Of a stretch of 64,000 bases of DNA, positions 24,498 through 34,911 are shown piece after piece (the stretch's first letter is position 1; every line of letters begins with the position of its first letter). The stretch spans positions 33,993-97,992 of the forward strand of contig JACABB010000015.1 of NCBI GenBank assembly GCA_013376985.1, in the 5' to 3' direction. The notes under the pieces were generated by a model. It saw nothing but the letters and a program-made list of their open reading frames with translations, was not told where the DNA came from and did not search any database. Both the position numbers and the translations under genes were made by a program. Source of the DNA: Bacteroidales bacterium (lineage in GTDB: Bacteria > Bacteroidota > Bacteroidia > Bacteroidales > Tenuifilaceae).

Positions 24498-27400
24498 TTA
24501 CTGAACAATAAGTTTATCGGTAAGGATAGTTTTATCGTTGTAAACTCTTACAAAGTAAATACCGCTTGGAATTCCTGCTAAATCGATAGTTTTTACTCCA
24601 AACAGGGTATTCTCGTTGCTTTGATATATCTTAACTCCATCAATCCTAATAATCTCAATGTTATAGCTATTTGATTTAGGATTGTTTAAGCTAATGTTTA
24701 CTTTACCAACCGCTGGGTTAGGATAAACGTTGAAGCTAAACTCCCTGTTATCATCAATACCCGTTTCAACAACATTGTTTAGGTTGATTGTAATAGTTCC
24801 ATTGGTAGAGTGTACACCATCCGAAACGCTTACTGTAAGGTTAAATATAGGGGTTGTCTCAAAATCTAAAGCCTGTACATTACCTACGGTTATTGCACCT
24901 GTTGCTGAATTAATAGCAAATGCATTGTTAGTATTCCCCGATTTAATGGAATAGGTTAAGGTATTTAAAATTCCATCTGCATCAGTTGCAGCAACAGTTC
25001 CAACGGCTGTACCATTTGCACTGTTTTCATCAATAGCAAAGGCTGCATCTGTAACAACAGGTGAGTTGTCATTTAGGTTGTTTAAATTGATTGTAAATAC
25101 CCCGTCAGCAGAATGAGTTCCATCAGAAACTCTAATTGTTATTGAATAAGAATGAATAGTTTCATAATCCAACAATGTTGAATTATTAACTGTTACAGCC
25201 CCAGTATTTAAATTAACTGCAAATGGACTTGGGACTTTTGTACTTACTAATGAGAAAGTCAAAGCATTTAATGTTCCATCTGGATCATTTGCAGAAATAG
25301 TACATACCGATGTTCCATTAGAACTATTTTCATCAAGCGCAAAAGTTCCTCCATTAATTGTAGGAGCATTATCATTTAAGTTATTCAGATTTACAGTTAC
25401 TACGCCACTTGCAGTATGCAATCCATCGGAAACCTGAATAGTTAATGAAAATGATGTAACAGTTTCATAATCTAAAGTTGTTGAATTATTAACTGTTATC
25501 TGACCACTAGATGAGTTAATTGCGAATGCATTATCAGTATTACCTGCAGTAATAGTCCAGTTTTGGAAATTAGTTCCATAATCTGGATCAGTTGCTAAAA
25601 CAGTACCAACTATAGTACTATTTGCAGAATTCTCATCAATAGCAAATGATTGATTTGGAGTAACAACAGGGTTTTCATCATTAACTGCACTAACAATAAT
25701 TGAAACTGTTTGAGACTGACTAGTATTTACACCGTCGGACACTGTTAGAGTCAATGTAAAACTTTGATTGATATTTGAATTTAGTCCTGTATTATCAACC
25801 ACTGTAATAACTCCAGTCGATGAGTTTATTGCAAAATACCCACCCCCATTTCCAGCGGTGATTGTCCAATTCTGGAAAGTTGTTGCAGTTACATCACCAT
25901 CAGTTGCAACTACTGTACCAACTGTTGTTCCATTTGGAGATTGTTCAGTAACATATAATTCTTGTGATGCTGTTATTACAGGAACTACATCGTTCACATC
26001 GTTTAAATTTATAGTAACACTCTCTTCGGCACTTGTAATTGTGCCATCACTAACGGTTACTTTTATTGTAAATGAAGAGTTTGCTTCCCTATCTAAATCT
26101 CCAGCATCAGCAACTGTAATTTGACCTGTGGTTGAATTAATAGCAAATGCATCAGTACCATTACCATTAGGATTTACATTGGAAGTGATTGTCCAATTGC
26201 TAAATGTTGTACCAGCATCAGGATCAGTAGCAGAAACTGTTCCTACAACTGTTCCAACAGTTGAATTTTCATTAATACTGAAACTTTGCGAAGCAGTAAC
26301 AACAGGTGCTTCATTTACATTATTAATTGAAATGGCATATGACTTCTCAAAATATAAACTTCCCTGATCCGTTGAACGAACACGTACAAGATAACTACTC
26401 TTAGTTTCGTAATCAGGACTTGATATTATATGCAATTCATTGTCGCTAATGCTAAATGAGGCATTATCTGTACTCCCCGCCCCTGCAACTAATGTATATG
26501 TGAAAGTATTACCTGCGTCCTGATCCGTTGTACTTAAAGTGCCTATCATTGAGTTGGCAGCAACATTCTCATCTATTGTATTTGCAGATAAAGAGATATT
26601 AGTTGGTGCTTCATTCAAATCATTAATAGTGATTGTGAAGGCCTTCTCGTATGTCAAACTTCCCTGATCGGTAGTACGAACACGTACTGAGTAACTGTTC
26701 TTCGTCTCGAAGTCAGGGCTATTGGTAATACGTAAATTACCACCACTAATATTAAACGAAGCATTGTCTGTGTCACCAGTTCCAGTTACAAGTGTGTATG
26801 TAAATGTATTACCAGCATCAACGTCTGTTGAAGTTAAACTACCAACGGTTGAATTGCCCGCCACATTTTCATCTATTGAATTTGCTGATAGGTTAATATC
26901 AGTTGGGGTTTCATTCACGTTGTTAATAGTGATAGTAAAAGTCTTCTCAAAATTCAAACTACCCTGATCTGTTGTTCTAATTCGAACTGAGTAGCTGTTC
27001 TTAGTTTCGAAATCTGGGCTATTTGTGATACGCAAACTGCTACCGCTAATGTTGAATGAGGCGTTATCAGTATCTCCAGTTCCTGCTTCAAGTGTGTAGG
27101 TGAAAGTATTACCTGCATCCGGGTCGGTTGTACTCAAAGTACCAACAGCGGAGTTCGCAACTACATTCTCGTTAATTGATGTAGCAGATAACGCTATATC
27201 AGTTGGAGTTTCGTTCACATTATTAATGGTGATTGTAAAGACTTTCTCATAGGTCAAACTTCCCTGATCGGTAGTACGAATACGCACAGAATAGCTGCTC
27301 TTGGTCTCAAAGTCAGGGCTATTGGTGATACGCAAGCTGCTACCACTAATGTTAAACGAAGCATTATCTGTACTGCCTGCTCCCGCTACAAGTGTATAGG

Positions 27401-30023
27401 TAAAAGTATTACCAGCGTCCTGATCTGTTGAGCTAAGCGTACCCACTGTTGAGTTAGCTACAACATTCTCATTGATTGAACTAGCAGAAAGGGTAATGTC
27501 ACTAGGAGCTTCATTCAGGTCATTGATAGTAACTATGAAAACCTTTTCAAACCATAAGCTTCCTTGATCAGTTGAACGAACCCTAACGGAGAAACTATTC
27601 TTGGTCTCATAGTCTGGGCTACTAGTGATTCGCAGACTACTACCGCTAATGTTAAACGAAGCATTGTCAGTACTTCCAGTACCTGCAACTAGAGTATAGG
27701 TAAAGGTGTTGCCAGCATCTGGGTCGGTTGTGCTCAACGCACCCACAGTAGAGTTCGCTACCACATTCTCGTTGATTGATGCAACAGATAACGCTAAGTC
27801 AGTTGGTGTTTCGTTCACATTACTAATAGTAATTGTAAAAGCCTTCTCGTAGAACAAAGTACCTTGATCGGTAGTACGAATCCTTACGGAATAACTGCTC
27901 TTTGTCTCAAAATCAGGGCTATTTGTAATACGTAAACTACTTCCGCTAATATTAAAGGAAGCATTGTCGGTACTGCCTGTTCCTGCTACAAGTGAATATA
28001 TGAAAGTGTTAGCTGCATCCTGATCTGTTGAGCTAAGCGTACCCACCGTTGAATTGGCTATAACATTCTCGTTGATTGAACTTGCTGATAAAGAAATATC
28101 AGTAGGTGCTTCATTCAAATCGTTAATAGTAATGGTGAATGCCTTCTCGTAGTACAAAGTACCCTGATCTGTAGTACGAACTCGTACAGAGTAACTGCTC
28201 TTTGTTTCAAAATCAGGACTACCTGTGATACGCAAACTGCTTCCGCTAATATTAAACGAAGCATTGTCAGTACTGCCAGTTCCTGCTACAAGTGTATAGG
28301 TGAAAGTGTTGACTGCATCCTGATCTGTTGAGCTAAGCGTACCCACCGTTGAATTGGCTACAACATTCTCGTTGATTGAACTTGCTGATAAAGAAATATC
28401 AGTAGGTGACTCATTCAGGTCATTAATAGTAATGGTAAAGGCCTTTTCGTAGTACAAAGTACCTTGATCGGTAGTACGAACCCGTACAGAGTAACTGCTC
28501 TTTATCTCAAAATCAGGGCTATTGGTAATACGTAAACTGCTTCCGCTGATATTAAATGAAGCGTTATCTGTACTACCTGTACCAGCAACTAAAGTATAAG
28601 TGAACGTATTACCTGCATCTGGATCGGTAGAACTTAGAGTGCCTATTGTTGAATTAGCAACTACATTCTCATTGATAGAACTTGCAGATAAAGAAATATC
28701 TGTTGGAGTTTCGTTAACATTATTAATCGTAATAGTAAATGCCTTCTCGTAGTATAAACTACCCTGATCGGTTGTGCGTACGCGTACTGAGTAACTACTC
28801 TTTGTTTCGTAATCGGGGCTACTAGTAATACGTAGGCTGCTACCGCTAATGTTGAACGAAGCGTTGTCTGTGCTTCCAGTTCCAGCTACAAGTGTATAGG
28901 TGAATGTGTTAGCAGCATCGGGATCTGTTGAGCTAAGTGTTCCTACAGTTGAGTTGCCTGCAACGTTCTCATTAATTGAACTTGCTGATAATGAAATGTC
29001 AGTTGGAGCCTCGTTTAAATCGTTAATGTTTATTGTAAAGGCTTTCTCATAGTATAAACTACCCTGATCGGTTGTGCGTACGCGCACGGAATAGCTGCTC
29101 TTTGTTTCATAATCAGGGCTACTGGTAATGCGCAAACTGCTGCCGCTAATATTGAACGATGCATTATCGGTACTACCTGTTCCTGAAACCAAAGAATATG
29201 TAAATGTATTACCCGCATCGGGGTCGGTTGTACTCAATGTACCAACACTCGTATTACCAGCAACATTTTCATTTACGGAACTTGCTGATAAAGCTATGTC
29301 GGTTGGTGCATTGTTTACTACTGCTGTTCCCCAGGTAAAGTTGTCAATTGCAAAATAAATAGTACTTCCACCCAGTGTAACTTCTAATTCATCTATTGCA
29401 ATATTGTCATATCCTGGTGTTGCAAAATTGACTAACGAAAATCCTCTATTAGTAGCATTAGACCAACTGGCACTGGCAAAATCAGATGCAGGAGGGCTAT
29501 ATGTAAATTTTGTTACACTGGCCAATTTACCAGTAAAAGTTACATTAACACCTGCTGTTTGATTATAGTCTCCACCAGCATAGGTTGAGGGGTAAAGATA
29601 CAAACTCTTCACGCTAAAAGTGGAAGTCGATTTAATTTGACATGGGTTAGTATTCGAAGTAAGATTATCTATATAGTTATTACTGCTTAAATACCCATAA
29701 CCACTATATACATCCACTTTAAACCCACTGGAAGGGTTAAGTGTAAAGGGAGTTCCGCCGCTCGTAAAACTTGTAGCCCCCATAGAAAAACTCTCAAAAG
29801 TTTCTGTTGTTTGCGCCGAGGCGCCATTCAAAAGCAAAAAGTTAATGCAAAGCAAAAGGGTTAGTCCTATAAAACTCTTTAAAGAAAGACCTAATTCTAC
29901 CCGCCATGAACTTTTTCTAGCTGTTCGAATGTCACAAGTCCCAAATAAACGAGACAAGTTTGGCGTACTTCGATCGTGAAAACGAGTACGCTTAGCTGTA
30001 ATTTGAGTAAAGATTTCTTTCAT
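24498..30023 (-). CDS. Giant secreted cadherin-repeat protein with T9SS sorting domain
   Basis: The 1841-residue protein has a long basic n-region, then a signal sequence ending NGASAQ (about residue 71), a ~170-residue beta domain, and 15 cadherin-type repeats. The first ten repeats are ~98 residues and highly alike (each begins near PTDISLSASSINENV and carries STDxDAGNTFTYTLVAG). The last five are more divergent but keep DENS and the DYET motifs. The C-terminal ~85 residues (FNVYPNPAVGKVNISL onward) are a type A T9SS sorting domain. Calcium-binding signatures (DPDAG, ENxxx) are visible. It is likely a calcium-dependent surface adhesin. The near-identical DNA of the ten repeats makes this a hot spot for unequal recombination and for assembly error. 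Confidence 0.92.
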   Translation of the reverse strand: MKEIFTQITAKRTRFHDRSTPNLSRLFGTCDIRTARKSSWRVELGLSLKSFIGLTLLLCINFLLLNGASAQTTETFESFSMGATSFTSGGTPFTLNPSSGFKVDVYSGYGYLSSNNYIDNLTSNTNPCQIKSTSTFSVKSLYLYPSTYAGGDYNQTAGVNVTFTGKLASVTKFTYSPPASDFASASWSNATNRGFSLVNFATPGYDNIAIDELEVTLGGSTIYFAIDNFTWGTAVVNNAPTDIALSASSVNENVAGNTSVGTLSTTDPDAGNTFTYSLVSGTGSTDNASFNISGSSLRITSSPDYETKSSYSVRVRTTDQGSLYYEKAFTININDLNEAPTDISLSASSINENVAGNSTVGTLSSTDPDAANTFTYTLVAGTGSTDNASFNISGSSLRITSSPDYETKSSYSVRVRTTDQGSLYYEKAFTITINNVNETPTDISLSASSINENVVANSTIGTLSSTDPDAGNTFTYTLVAGTGSTDNASFNISGSSLRITNSPDFEIKSSYSVRVRTTDQGTLYYEKAFTITINDLNESPTDISLSASSINENVVANSTVGTLSSTDQDAVNTFTYTLVAGTGSTDNASFNISGSSLRITGSPDFETKSSYSVRVRTTDQGTLYYEKAFTITINDLNEAPTDISLSASSINENVIANSTVGTLSSTDQDAANTFIYSLVAGTGSTDNASFNISGSSLRITNSPDFETKSSYSVRIRTTDQGTLFYEKAFTITISNVNETPTDLALSVASINENVVANSTVGALSTTDPDAGNTFTYTLVAGTGSTDNASFNISGSSLRITSSPDYETKNSFSVRVRSTDQGSLWFEKVFIVTINDLNEAPSDITLSASSINENVVANSTVGTLSSTDQDAGNTFTYTLVAGAGSTDNASFNISGSSLRITNSPDFETKSSYSVRIRTTDQGSLTYEKVFTITINNVNETPTDIALSATSINENVVANSAVGTLSTTDPDAGNTFTYTLEAGTGDTDNASFNISGSSLRITNSPDFETKNSYSVRIRTTDQGSLNFEKTFTITINNVNETPTDINLSANSIDENVAGNSTVGSLTSTDVDAGNTFTYTLVTGTGDTDNASFNISGGNLRITNSPDFETKNSYSVRVRTTDQGSLTYEKAFTITINDLNEAPTNISLSANTIDENVAANSMIGTLSTTDQDAGNTFTYTLVAGAGSTDNASFSISDNELHIISSPDYETKSSYLVRVRSTDQGSLYFEKSYAISINNVNEAPVVTASQSFSINENSTVGTVVGTVSATDPDAGTTFSNWTITSNVNPNGNGTDAFAINSTTGQITVADAGDLDREANSSFTIKVTVSDGTITSAEESVTINLNDVNDVVPVITASQELYVTEQSPNGTTVGTVVATDGDVTATTFQNWTITAGNGGGYFAINSSTGVITVVDNTGLNSNINQSFTLTLTVSDGVNTSQSQTVSIIVSAVNDENPVVTPNQSFAIDENSANSTIVGTVLATDPDYGTNFQNWTITAGNTDNAFAINSSSGQITVNNSTTLDYETVTSFSLTIQVSDGLHTASGVVTVNLNNLNDNAPTINGGTFALDENSSNGTSVCTISANDPDGTLNALTFSLVSTKVPSPFAVNLNTGAVTVNNSTLLDYETIHSYSITIRVSDGTHSADGVFTINLNNLNDNSPVVTDAAFAIDENSANGTAVGTVAATDADGILNTLTYSIKSGNTNNAFAINSATGAITVGNVQALDFETTPIFNLTVSVSDGVHSTNGTITINLNNVVETGIDDNREFSFNVYPNPAVGKVNISLNNPKSNSYNIEIIRIDGVKIYQSNENTLFGVKTIDLAGIPSGIYFVRVYNDKTILTDKLIVQ

Positions 30024-30332
30024 ATTTTAACTATTTAGTTTGTATATTTTTTTAAACTCTGAAAATCAATATTTAGAATAAATCAATTAAGTCCTTTAAC
30101 AAAGTTATTATAAATCAAATTCTTATTCAATTATTTATCTAATATTTTTACAATATTATATTTGCTGTTTTAATAATGTAAAACTCGTTTTAAATACTAT
30201 ATTTCACGCTAGGTTAAATAAGTTGACCTATGTTGAGAATTTAATATCACTTATATTTATACCTTTTAATCGCTATAAGAAAGACTGTAAAAACCATAAA
30301 TTCATTCTATTAACTACCAAACAATAAATTCA
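30024..30332. other. AT-rich divergent intergenic region
   Basis: This separates the minus-strand cadherin gene from the plus-strand methyltransferase and should carry both promoters. I see no gene, repeat or convincing promoter motif. Confidence 0.4.
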
Positions 30333-31337
30333 ATGGCTGATATCAAAAATTTATTTGAAGAACTATTGAGTGTAACAAATGATAACACTAAAGTCATTGA
30401 CCTGCTAAAAGAGATTGAAGCCATACTATCAATAAAGTCTATTGATTATTCGGATGAATCAGCTACAGACATAAACCTTTCACAAGGAATCGCCATTAGT
30501 TCCAAACTTGCTGCACAATGCTTCACCGACTATTTACGAACTCACAGATTTATGCTTGGAACCTACCTCTGTACTCAAAAATTATTAAATCAAAAAACAA
30601 AGCCCATTCGGATACTCTACGCTGGAACAGGTCCTTACGCTACTATTGTGCTACCTTTACTATATCTCCTTAGCAAGGAGGAAATTTCCATTACAGCAAT
30701 CGAAATTAACCATGATTCCTATGCAGCGGCAAAACATTTAATCAGAAAATTGAAGAAAGAAGAATACTTTGATTCATTTCTCCTTACTGATGCTATTACT
30801 TACAATCCTAATAAAGAGTTCGATATTATTATATCCGAAACAATGGATAAGGCTTTAACCCGTGAACCTCAACTTGCAATTTTTAGCAACCTAATTAACT
30901 ACCTTTCCGCAAACGGAAATCTAATTCCAGAATGTATTAAGGTAGATATTGTTGCCTCATCAGTATACCTCGAAAAGGATGCTCCCCATTTTTGTTTCGA
31001 TGATCCTGAAATTCGACTAATAAATCAGAAACACAGGCAATTTATTGATAATATAATTTATGCCGATCAACATTTCTTTGAAACAAGAAAACTAACTCCA
31101 AATCAAAATGAATTTCTGAAAACTATCAATACAAATCAAATCAAGGAAAACCTTAACGAATTGATTTTTATCACAGAAGTCATTGTGTTTAATGATATTG
31201 TATTATTAGAAGGTGATTCTGAAATAACAAAAAAATACATCTGCTACTCTTTTACTGAGATGGATAAGGGTAAAAATCTTGATTTATACTACCTCAATAA
31301 TGAGTCACCTAGAATAACAATAACACCAAAAAACTAA
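30333..31337 (+). CDS. PRMT-like SAM-dependent methyltransferase A
   Basis: The 334-residue protein has a class I motif I IRILYAGTGPYATIVLPLL (about 92-110), an acidic residue after strand 2 (AIEINHDS), and a motif ISETMDKALTREP (168-179). The spacing of Glu169 and Glu178 matches the 'double-E' hairpin of protein arginine methyltransferases (SExMxxxLxxE). A paralogue with the same features is encoded at 33196-34179. The N-terminal ~85 residues are helical, as in PRMTs with an accessory domain. Its 3' end overlaps by four bases the convergent gene at 31334. The protein substrate is unknown; the neighbours are a collar protein and a binding-protein-like gene. Confidence 0.78.
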   Translation: MADIKNLFEELLSVTNDNTKVIDLLKEIEAILSIKSIDYSDESATDINLSQGIAISSKLAAQCFTDYLRTHRFMLGTYLCTQKLLNQKTKPIRILYAGTGPYATIVLPLLYLLSKEEISITAIEINHDSYAAAKHLIRKLKKEEYFDSFLLTDAITYNPNKEFDIIISETMDKALTREPQLAIFSNLINYLSANGNLIPECIKVDIVASSVYLEKDAPHFCFDDPEIRLINQKHRQFIDNIIYADQHFFETRKLTPNQNEFLKTINTNQIKENLNELIFITEVIVFNDIVLLEGDSEITKKYICYSFTEMDKGKNLDLYYLNNESPRITITPKN

Positions 31338-32500
31338 ACACACAAATATGGGTTTTGCCAACCCGTAATGCATTCATTGTGTATCTCACTGAAAATATTA
31401 TGGTTATATTTCAAAGAACGACCTTGCCCGATTACCATTTTTCGGACATTATTACTTTCAATTTCAATTTTTTCAATATCGATTATAGGCGTTGAATAAT
31501 TGGAATCCAAAAAGAAATTCCTTTCGCCTCTAGGCGACTTTACAGTTTCATTTCTTATGTTTCGAATAACCGAATCCCAATCACGCTTCATAAAATCAGG
31601 GATTAACTGATAAAAAAGCAACCCCATTTCGTAACCAAGTAACGAGAACAGGTTGGCTTTATTCCCTGTTTGTAGTGTATATTGTTGTTTAAATCGAATA
31701 TTCAAATCGCTTTGTGAATTAATGTCCCACATCGATGCCGAATATACTTTCATATTCAAATTACTTACCTGCTCCAGTAGTTCATCGGATGCCATGTGAG
31801 CACTGATAATCAAAGGGATATTTTCACTCAATCCTGATTGATGGAATTCAACCAAAAAATCTATGGCCTCATTACCGCAAAACAATGCATGGATAAACGA
31901 AGGGGGTTCTTTTCTAAATTTTTCAAAAAAGACACCCATTTGCCCCTTAACCTGAGACTTTCCCTCAATATAAGGTAATACATGATAATCAATTAGTTTA
32001 GACCCTGATGAGGTTGTACCTTGCCTAAATGCACTATGAAGATGGTAACCAGCATCGTATAGTGGCATAATAACTGCGCCTTTATCGCCAAATTCTTTGT
32101 GAGCCCAACAGCCAAGGGAATACTCCGATTGCCATAGCTGAAAACTATTGAAAAAAAGATTATTAGAAATATGCTGGTTGAATGGTATATATTCACCCAT
32201 ATCGAAAAAGAATGCAAGTTTCTTCCTATTTTCAATGATTGACACTAATTCAGGTATTTTTTGGTAACTAACTAACCCTGAGATAATATCAACATTATCA
32301 AACTGTATCAATTTTTGCACTGCATCTTTTACAACATTTCCTCCTCCCTGCTTTATATACTCTGGGTGAAAACGAAACATGTTTTGGTATTGCTCGGACA
32401 TTGAGCAATAAAATCCATTAACAATATTAGGTGTTAACGTTGGGTAGATTGATGAATAAGGCGTTAAAAAACCTATCTTAATTGGTTGATTCTGAAGCAT
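31334..32500 (-). CDS. Periplasmic-binding-protein type 1-like protein without signal peptide
   Basis: The 388-residue protein begins MLQNQPIKIGFLTPYSSIYP, with IKIGFLTPYS as the first strand of a type 1 periplasmic binding fold (branched-chain amino acid receptor, Peripla_BP_6). It has later matches in VDIISGLVSYQ and FHALFCGNEAIDFLVEF-like strands. There is no signal peptide or lipobox, so it is predicted to be cytoplasmic, which is unusual for the family. It follows the collar-protein gene after 66 bases, with a hairpin between them. It could sense a small ligand for the same system. Confidence 0.7.
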   Translation of the reverse strand: MLQNQPIKIGFLTPYSSIYPTLTPNIVNGFYCSMSEQYQNMFRFHPEYIKQGGGNVVKDAVQKLIQFDNVDIISGLVSYQKIPELVSIIENRKKLAFFFDMGEYIPFNQHISNNLFFNSFQLWQSEYSLGCWAHKEFGDKGAVIMPLYDAGYHLHSAFRQGTTSSGSKLIDYHVLPYIEGKSQVKGQMGVFFEKFRKEPPSFIHALFCGNEAIDFLVEFHQSGLSENIPLIISAHMASDELLEQVSNLNMKVYSASMWDINSQSDLNIRFKQQYTLQTGNKANLFSLLGYEMGLLFYQLIPDFMKRDWDSVIRNIRNETVKSPRGERNFFLDSNYSTPIIDIEKIEIESNNVRKMVIGQGRSLKYNHNIFSEIHNECITGWQNPYLCV

Positions 32501-32520
32501 AATAAATTTTTAGAATTCAA

Positions 32521-32552
32521 AGGCTATCCAAAAAAATACCTTTGGATAGCCT
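32521..32552 (-). terminator. Hairpin between collar and binding-protein-like genes
   Basis: A 12-base perfect stem, aggctatccaaa (32521-32532) with tttggatagcct (32541-32552). A T-rich tract on the minus strand is weak, so it may be a partial terminator or processing site after the collar gene. Confidence 0.55.
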
Positions 32553-32566
32553 CTATCTTTAGACTT

Positions 32567-33172
32567 TTAGTCTCTGGTTGGGAAAATACCTGACAAAGCA
32601 ATAATGAAATTTACAGCTAGGAAAGGCATTCTATTGTCAAATGCAGTACCATTTCCAACTGTTGAGTTAACCACAGTAGTTACTCCTCCTGAAATATCTG
32701 TTGCTGTGTTCATAGCTACAGTTGGAGCTTGATTGTTATAGATAGTACTACCAGGGTTACGACCAGACATCGAAGCAGCCAAGGTTGTAGAGCCATTTGT
32801 TCCAGGCACGTTATCAGTTCCACCAGCGGGGCTTGCCTTAATGGTTACACTAATTGGAGTTGTGGTTACAGCAGCTGTATGGGTATGTGTTGGTAAATTA
32901 GCAGCTGTTAATGCCATAGCTTCATTGCCACCAATATTAGCAATATTATAATTTATTGATGTACCAGGGCGTGTTCCTAAACCAATAGGTACTCTTCCCC
33001 TAAAATCAGGTAAATTAAAATTTGTAGTCCCATTACCACCAAAAGTGATACCTAAAAGTGCATACAAAGCCGAATTTTGAGCAATATTCATCGAGCGACC
33101 GTCACATTGTGCCCAGTAACTCGGCGCCCAATTCATAGGCCATAATAAAAGTTGCGCCATAAATGGATCCAT
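32567..33172 (-). CDS. Phage tail collar domain protein
   Basis: The 201-residue protein has the tail-collar (PF07484) layout: an N-terminal LLWPMNWAPSYWAQCDGRSM, YALLGITFGGNGTTNFNLPDFRGRVPIGLG, then NLPTHTHTAAV (His-rich loop), and a C-terminal NRMPFLAVNFIIALSGIFP. Free-standing proteins of this length occur in bacteria outside phages (the Microcystis MDP-like family). No head, tail-sheath or portal gene is near, so it is unlikely to be part of a prophage here. It lies 23 bases after the PRMT-like gene B on the same strand, which makes it a candidate substrate. Confidence 0.88.
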   Translation of the reverse strand: MDPFMAQLLLWPMNWAPSYWAQCDGRSMNIAQNSALYALLGITFGGNGTTNFNLPDFRGRVPIGLGTRPGTSINYNIANIGGNEAMALTAANLPTHTHTAAVTTTPISVTIKASPAGGTDNVPGTNGSTTLAASMSGRNPGSTIYNNQAPTVAMNTATDISGGVTTVVNSTVGNGTAFDNRMPFLAVNFIIALSGIFPTRD

Positions 33173-33195
33173 AGTACATAGTTTTAAGTTAGTAA

Positions 33196-34179
33196 TTAAG
33201 ATATATAATCTAAAATTTTAGATTCAATTTTTGGTTTGTTACTTTGATTATACCAAAACTCTACTGTTTTGGTATAGCCTTCCCTTAACTCAAAATACTT
33301 CAAGGGTAGATTTAAACTACAATCGTTTAATCCTAAAACCTCATTACCGAATACTTTAATTGTAGTATAAAGCAAAAGGTCGTAGGGTTTATTAAAAGTT
33401 TGTGGCAAGGTTATAACTTTTCGATAGCTGCTACTATCTAAATTTGCTTTACTCACAGTAAACAGTTCGCCTAAATGATTTGTCTCTCCGCCTTCTTCTA
33501 ATAGCCGATCCCCATCCCAAATACCCCTTTTTCGTAAATAGGCATCAATTGTAATTCGTTCGGGAATAAATATGGTATCAACACTACATTGGGGAATAAG
33601 ATTTTGGGCTATTGCCACCTGTGGTTCATTCTTTAGCCCCGCTTGCATTGTTTCCGAGATTACAATATCATAGGGGCGATCAACTTTATAGGTTGCGGCA
33701 TCAGCTAAAACAAATTGCTCAATGTAGTCGCCCAAACGAAGCTCATTTATGAGTTTTTCTGCTGCGTTTAATGATACGCTATTTACATCCAAAAGCGTAA
33801 CACTAATTTTATCAGCAGAATAATAGTGAAGTAAGGGTGTAATAAGCGTAGCGTAAGGACCGCATCCTGCATAAAGTATTTTAATCTGCCCCTCATTGCT
33901 ATCAACTTTAGAATCTACTGCTTGTTTTATCCCACGCAGAAAGATTGCTGTACGCCTAAATTCAAGAAGACAATGCGCAGCACCCTCTGCCGAAATAGCC
34001 TTCCCAGATGGTAGATGAATGTCAGCATCATTCCATTTAGTAAAATCGATACCAGTAATCGATTTAAAAAACTCATACAAACTTTCTACAGCCAATTTCA
34101 TTTCCTGAAAATCATCCCCACAATGGATTAATCTTTCAACTGCAGCCCTAACTAAAGTCATGTTGGTTGTACTAACCAT
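33196..34179 (-). CDS. PRMT-like SAM-dependent methyltransferase B
   Basis: The 327-residue protein is a paralogue of the gene at 30333. It shares motif I IKILYAGCGPYATLITPLL (about 99-117), a post-strand-2 LDVNSVSLNAAEK, and ISETMQAGLKNEPQ, whose Glu176 and Glu185 have the spacing of the PRMT double-E hairpin. It heads a minus-strand unit with the collar and binding-protein-like genes, and it is followed by its collar neighbour after 23 bases. The pair suggests that two methyltransferases act on the same or related proteins. Confidence 0.78.
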   Translation of the reverse strand: MVSTTNMTLVRAAVERLIHCGDDFQEMKLAVESLYEFFKSITGIDFTKWNDADIHLPSGKAISAEGAAHCLLEFRRTAIFLRGIKQAVDSKVDSNEGQIKILYAGCGPYATLITPLLHYYSADKISVTLLDVNSVSLNAAEKLINELRLGDYIEQFVLADAATYKVDRPYDIVISETMQAGLKNEPQVAIAQNLIPQCSVDTIFIPERITIDAYLRKRGIWDGDRLLEEGGETNHLGELFTVSKANLDSSSYRKVITLPQTFNKPYDLLLYTTIKVFGNEVLGLNDCSLNLPLKYFELREGYTKTVEFWYNQSNKPKIESKILDYIS

Positions 34180-34911
34180 TTTTATTTAGTAATTGCTTAA
34201 AAAAACAAAAACACTACCCTAAAGATTTATTTGCATTCGTGGAAGTAAACATGCTAAAAAACCGGCAGCTATTACCTAAGAAAATCTCACAACAGATAGC
34301 ATGTTTTTATCAAAATAACTCTTAAAACTAATACAATAAGAGAATTGCAACTACACATTTAAAAAACAAATCACCAACACCAAAAAATTGATAAAAAATC
34401 ATTCACGAAAACCAAATATTCTACACATAATACCATTAATCCCTTTTTCCAATCGCAGCGCACAACAAATAAATGGTGCAAGTTTTTTTATAACATTCAG
34501 TATTTCAAATAATAAATCTATTTAACAAAGCATATAAATTTGGCAAGTGAATATATGCCATTTTTATGACAATTTAAAATTTATTTAAAATTTATTTATG
34601 TTCATATTCATAGGACAGTAAATAGCATAAAATATATGTTCGTTCAATAATTCAGAGCTAACGAAGAAGTATAAACACAATTAAAGTAAAAAAACTACTT
34701 GTACAAAAAAAGCACAATTTTCGAACGGAATATTAGTAAGTTAAAATGAATACGTAGCTAATACTTTACAACTATTGCAAATAAGACCACACAAATATTT
34801 GACAATTCGCAAAAAGTTATTTAATTTTAGAATAATAATACAACATTAAAGCCGGGTAAAAATATTGCAGTATGCAAAATTACATGCAAGTTATATATAA
34901 TTAATAAGTGA
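34180..34911. other. Long AT-rich intergenic region
   Basis: Over 700 bases of very AT-rich sequence with no believable ORF. It separates divergent genes and should hold both promoters. No repeat or hairpin stands out. Confidence 0.5.

Noticed and set aside
32567-33172. Prophage remnant
   Set aside because: The tail-collar protein has no other phage structural gene around it; its neighbours are methyltransferases and a binding-fold protein.
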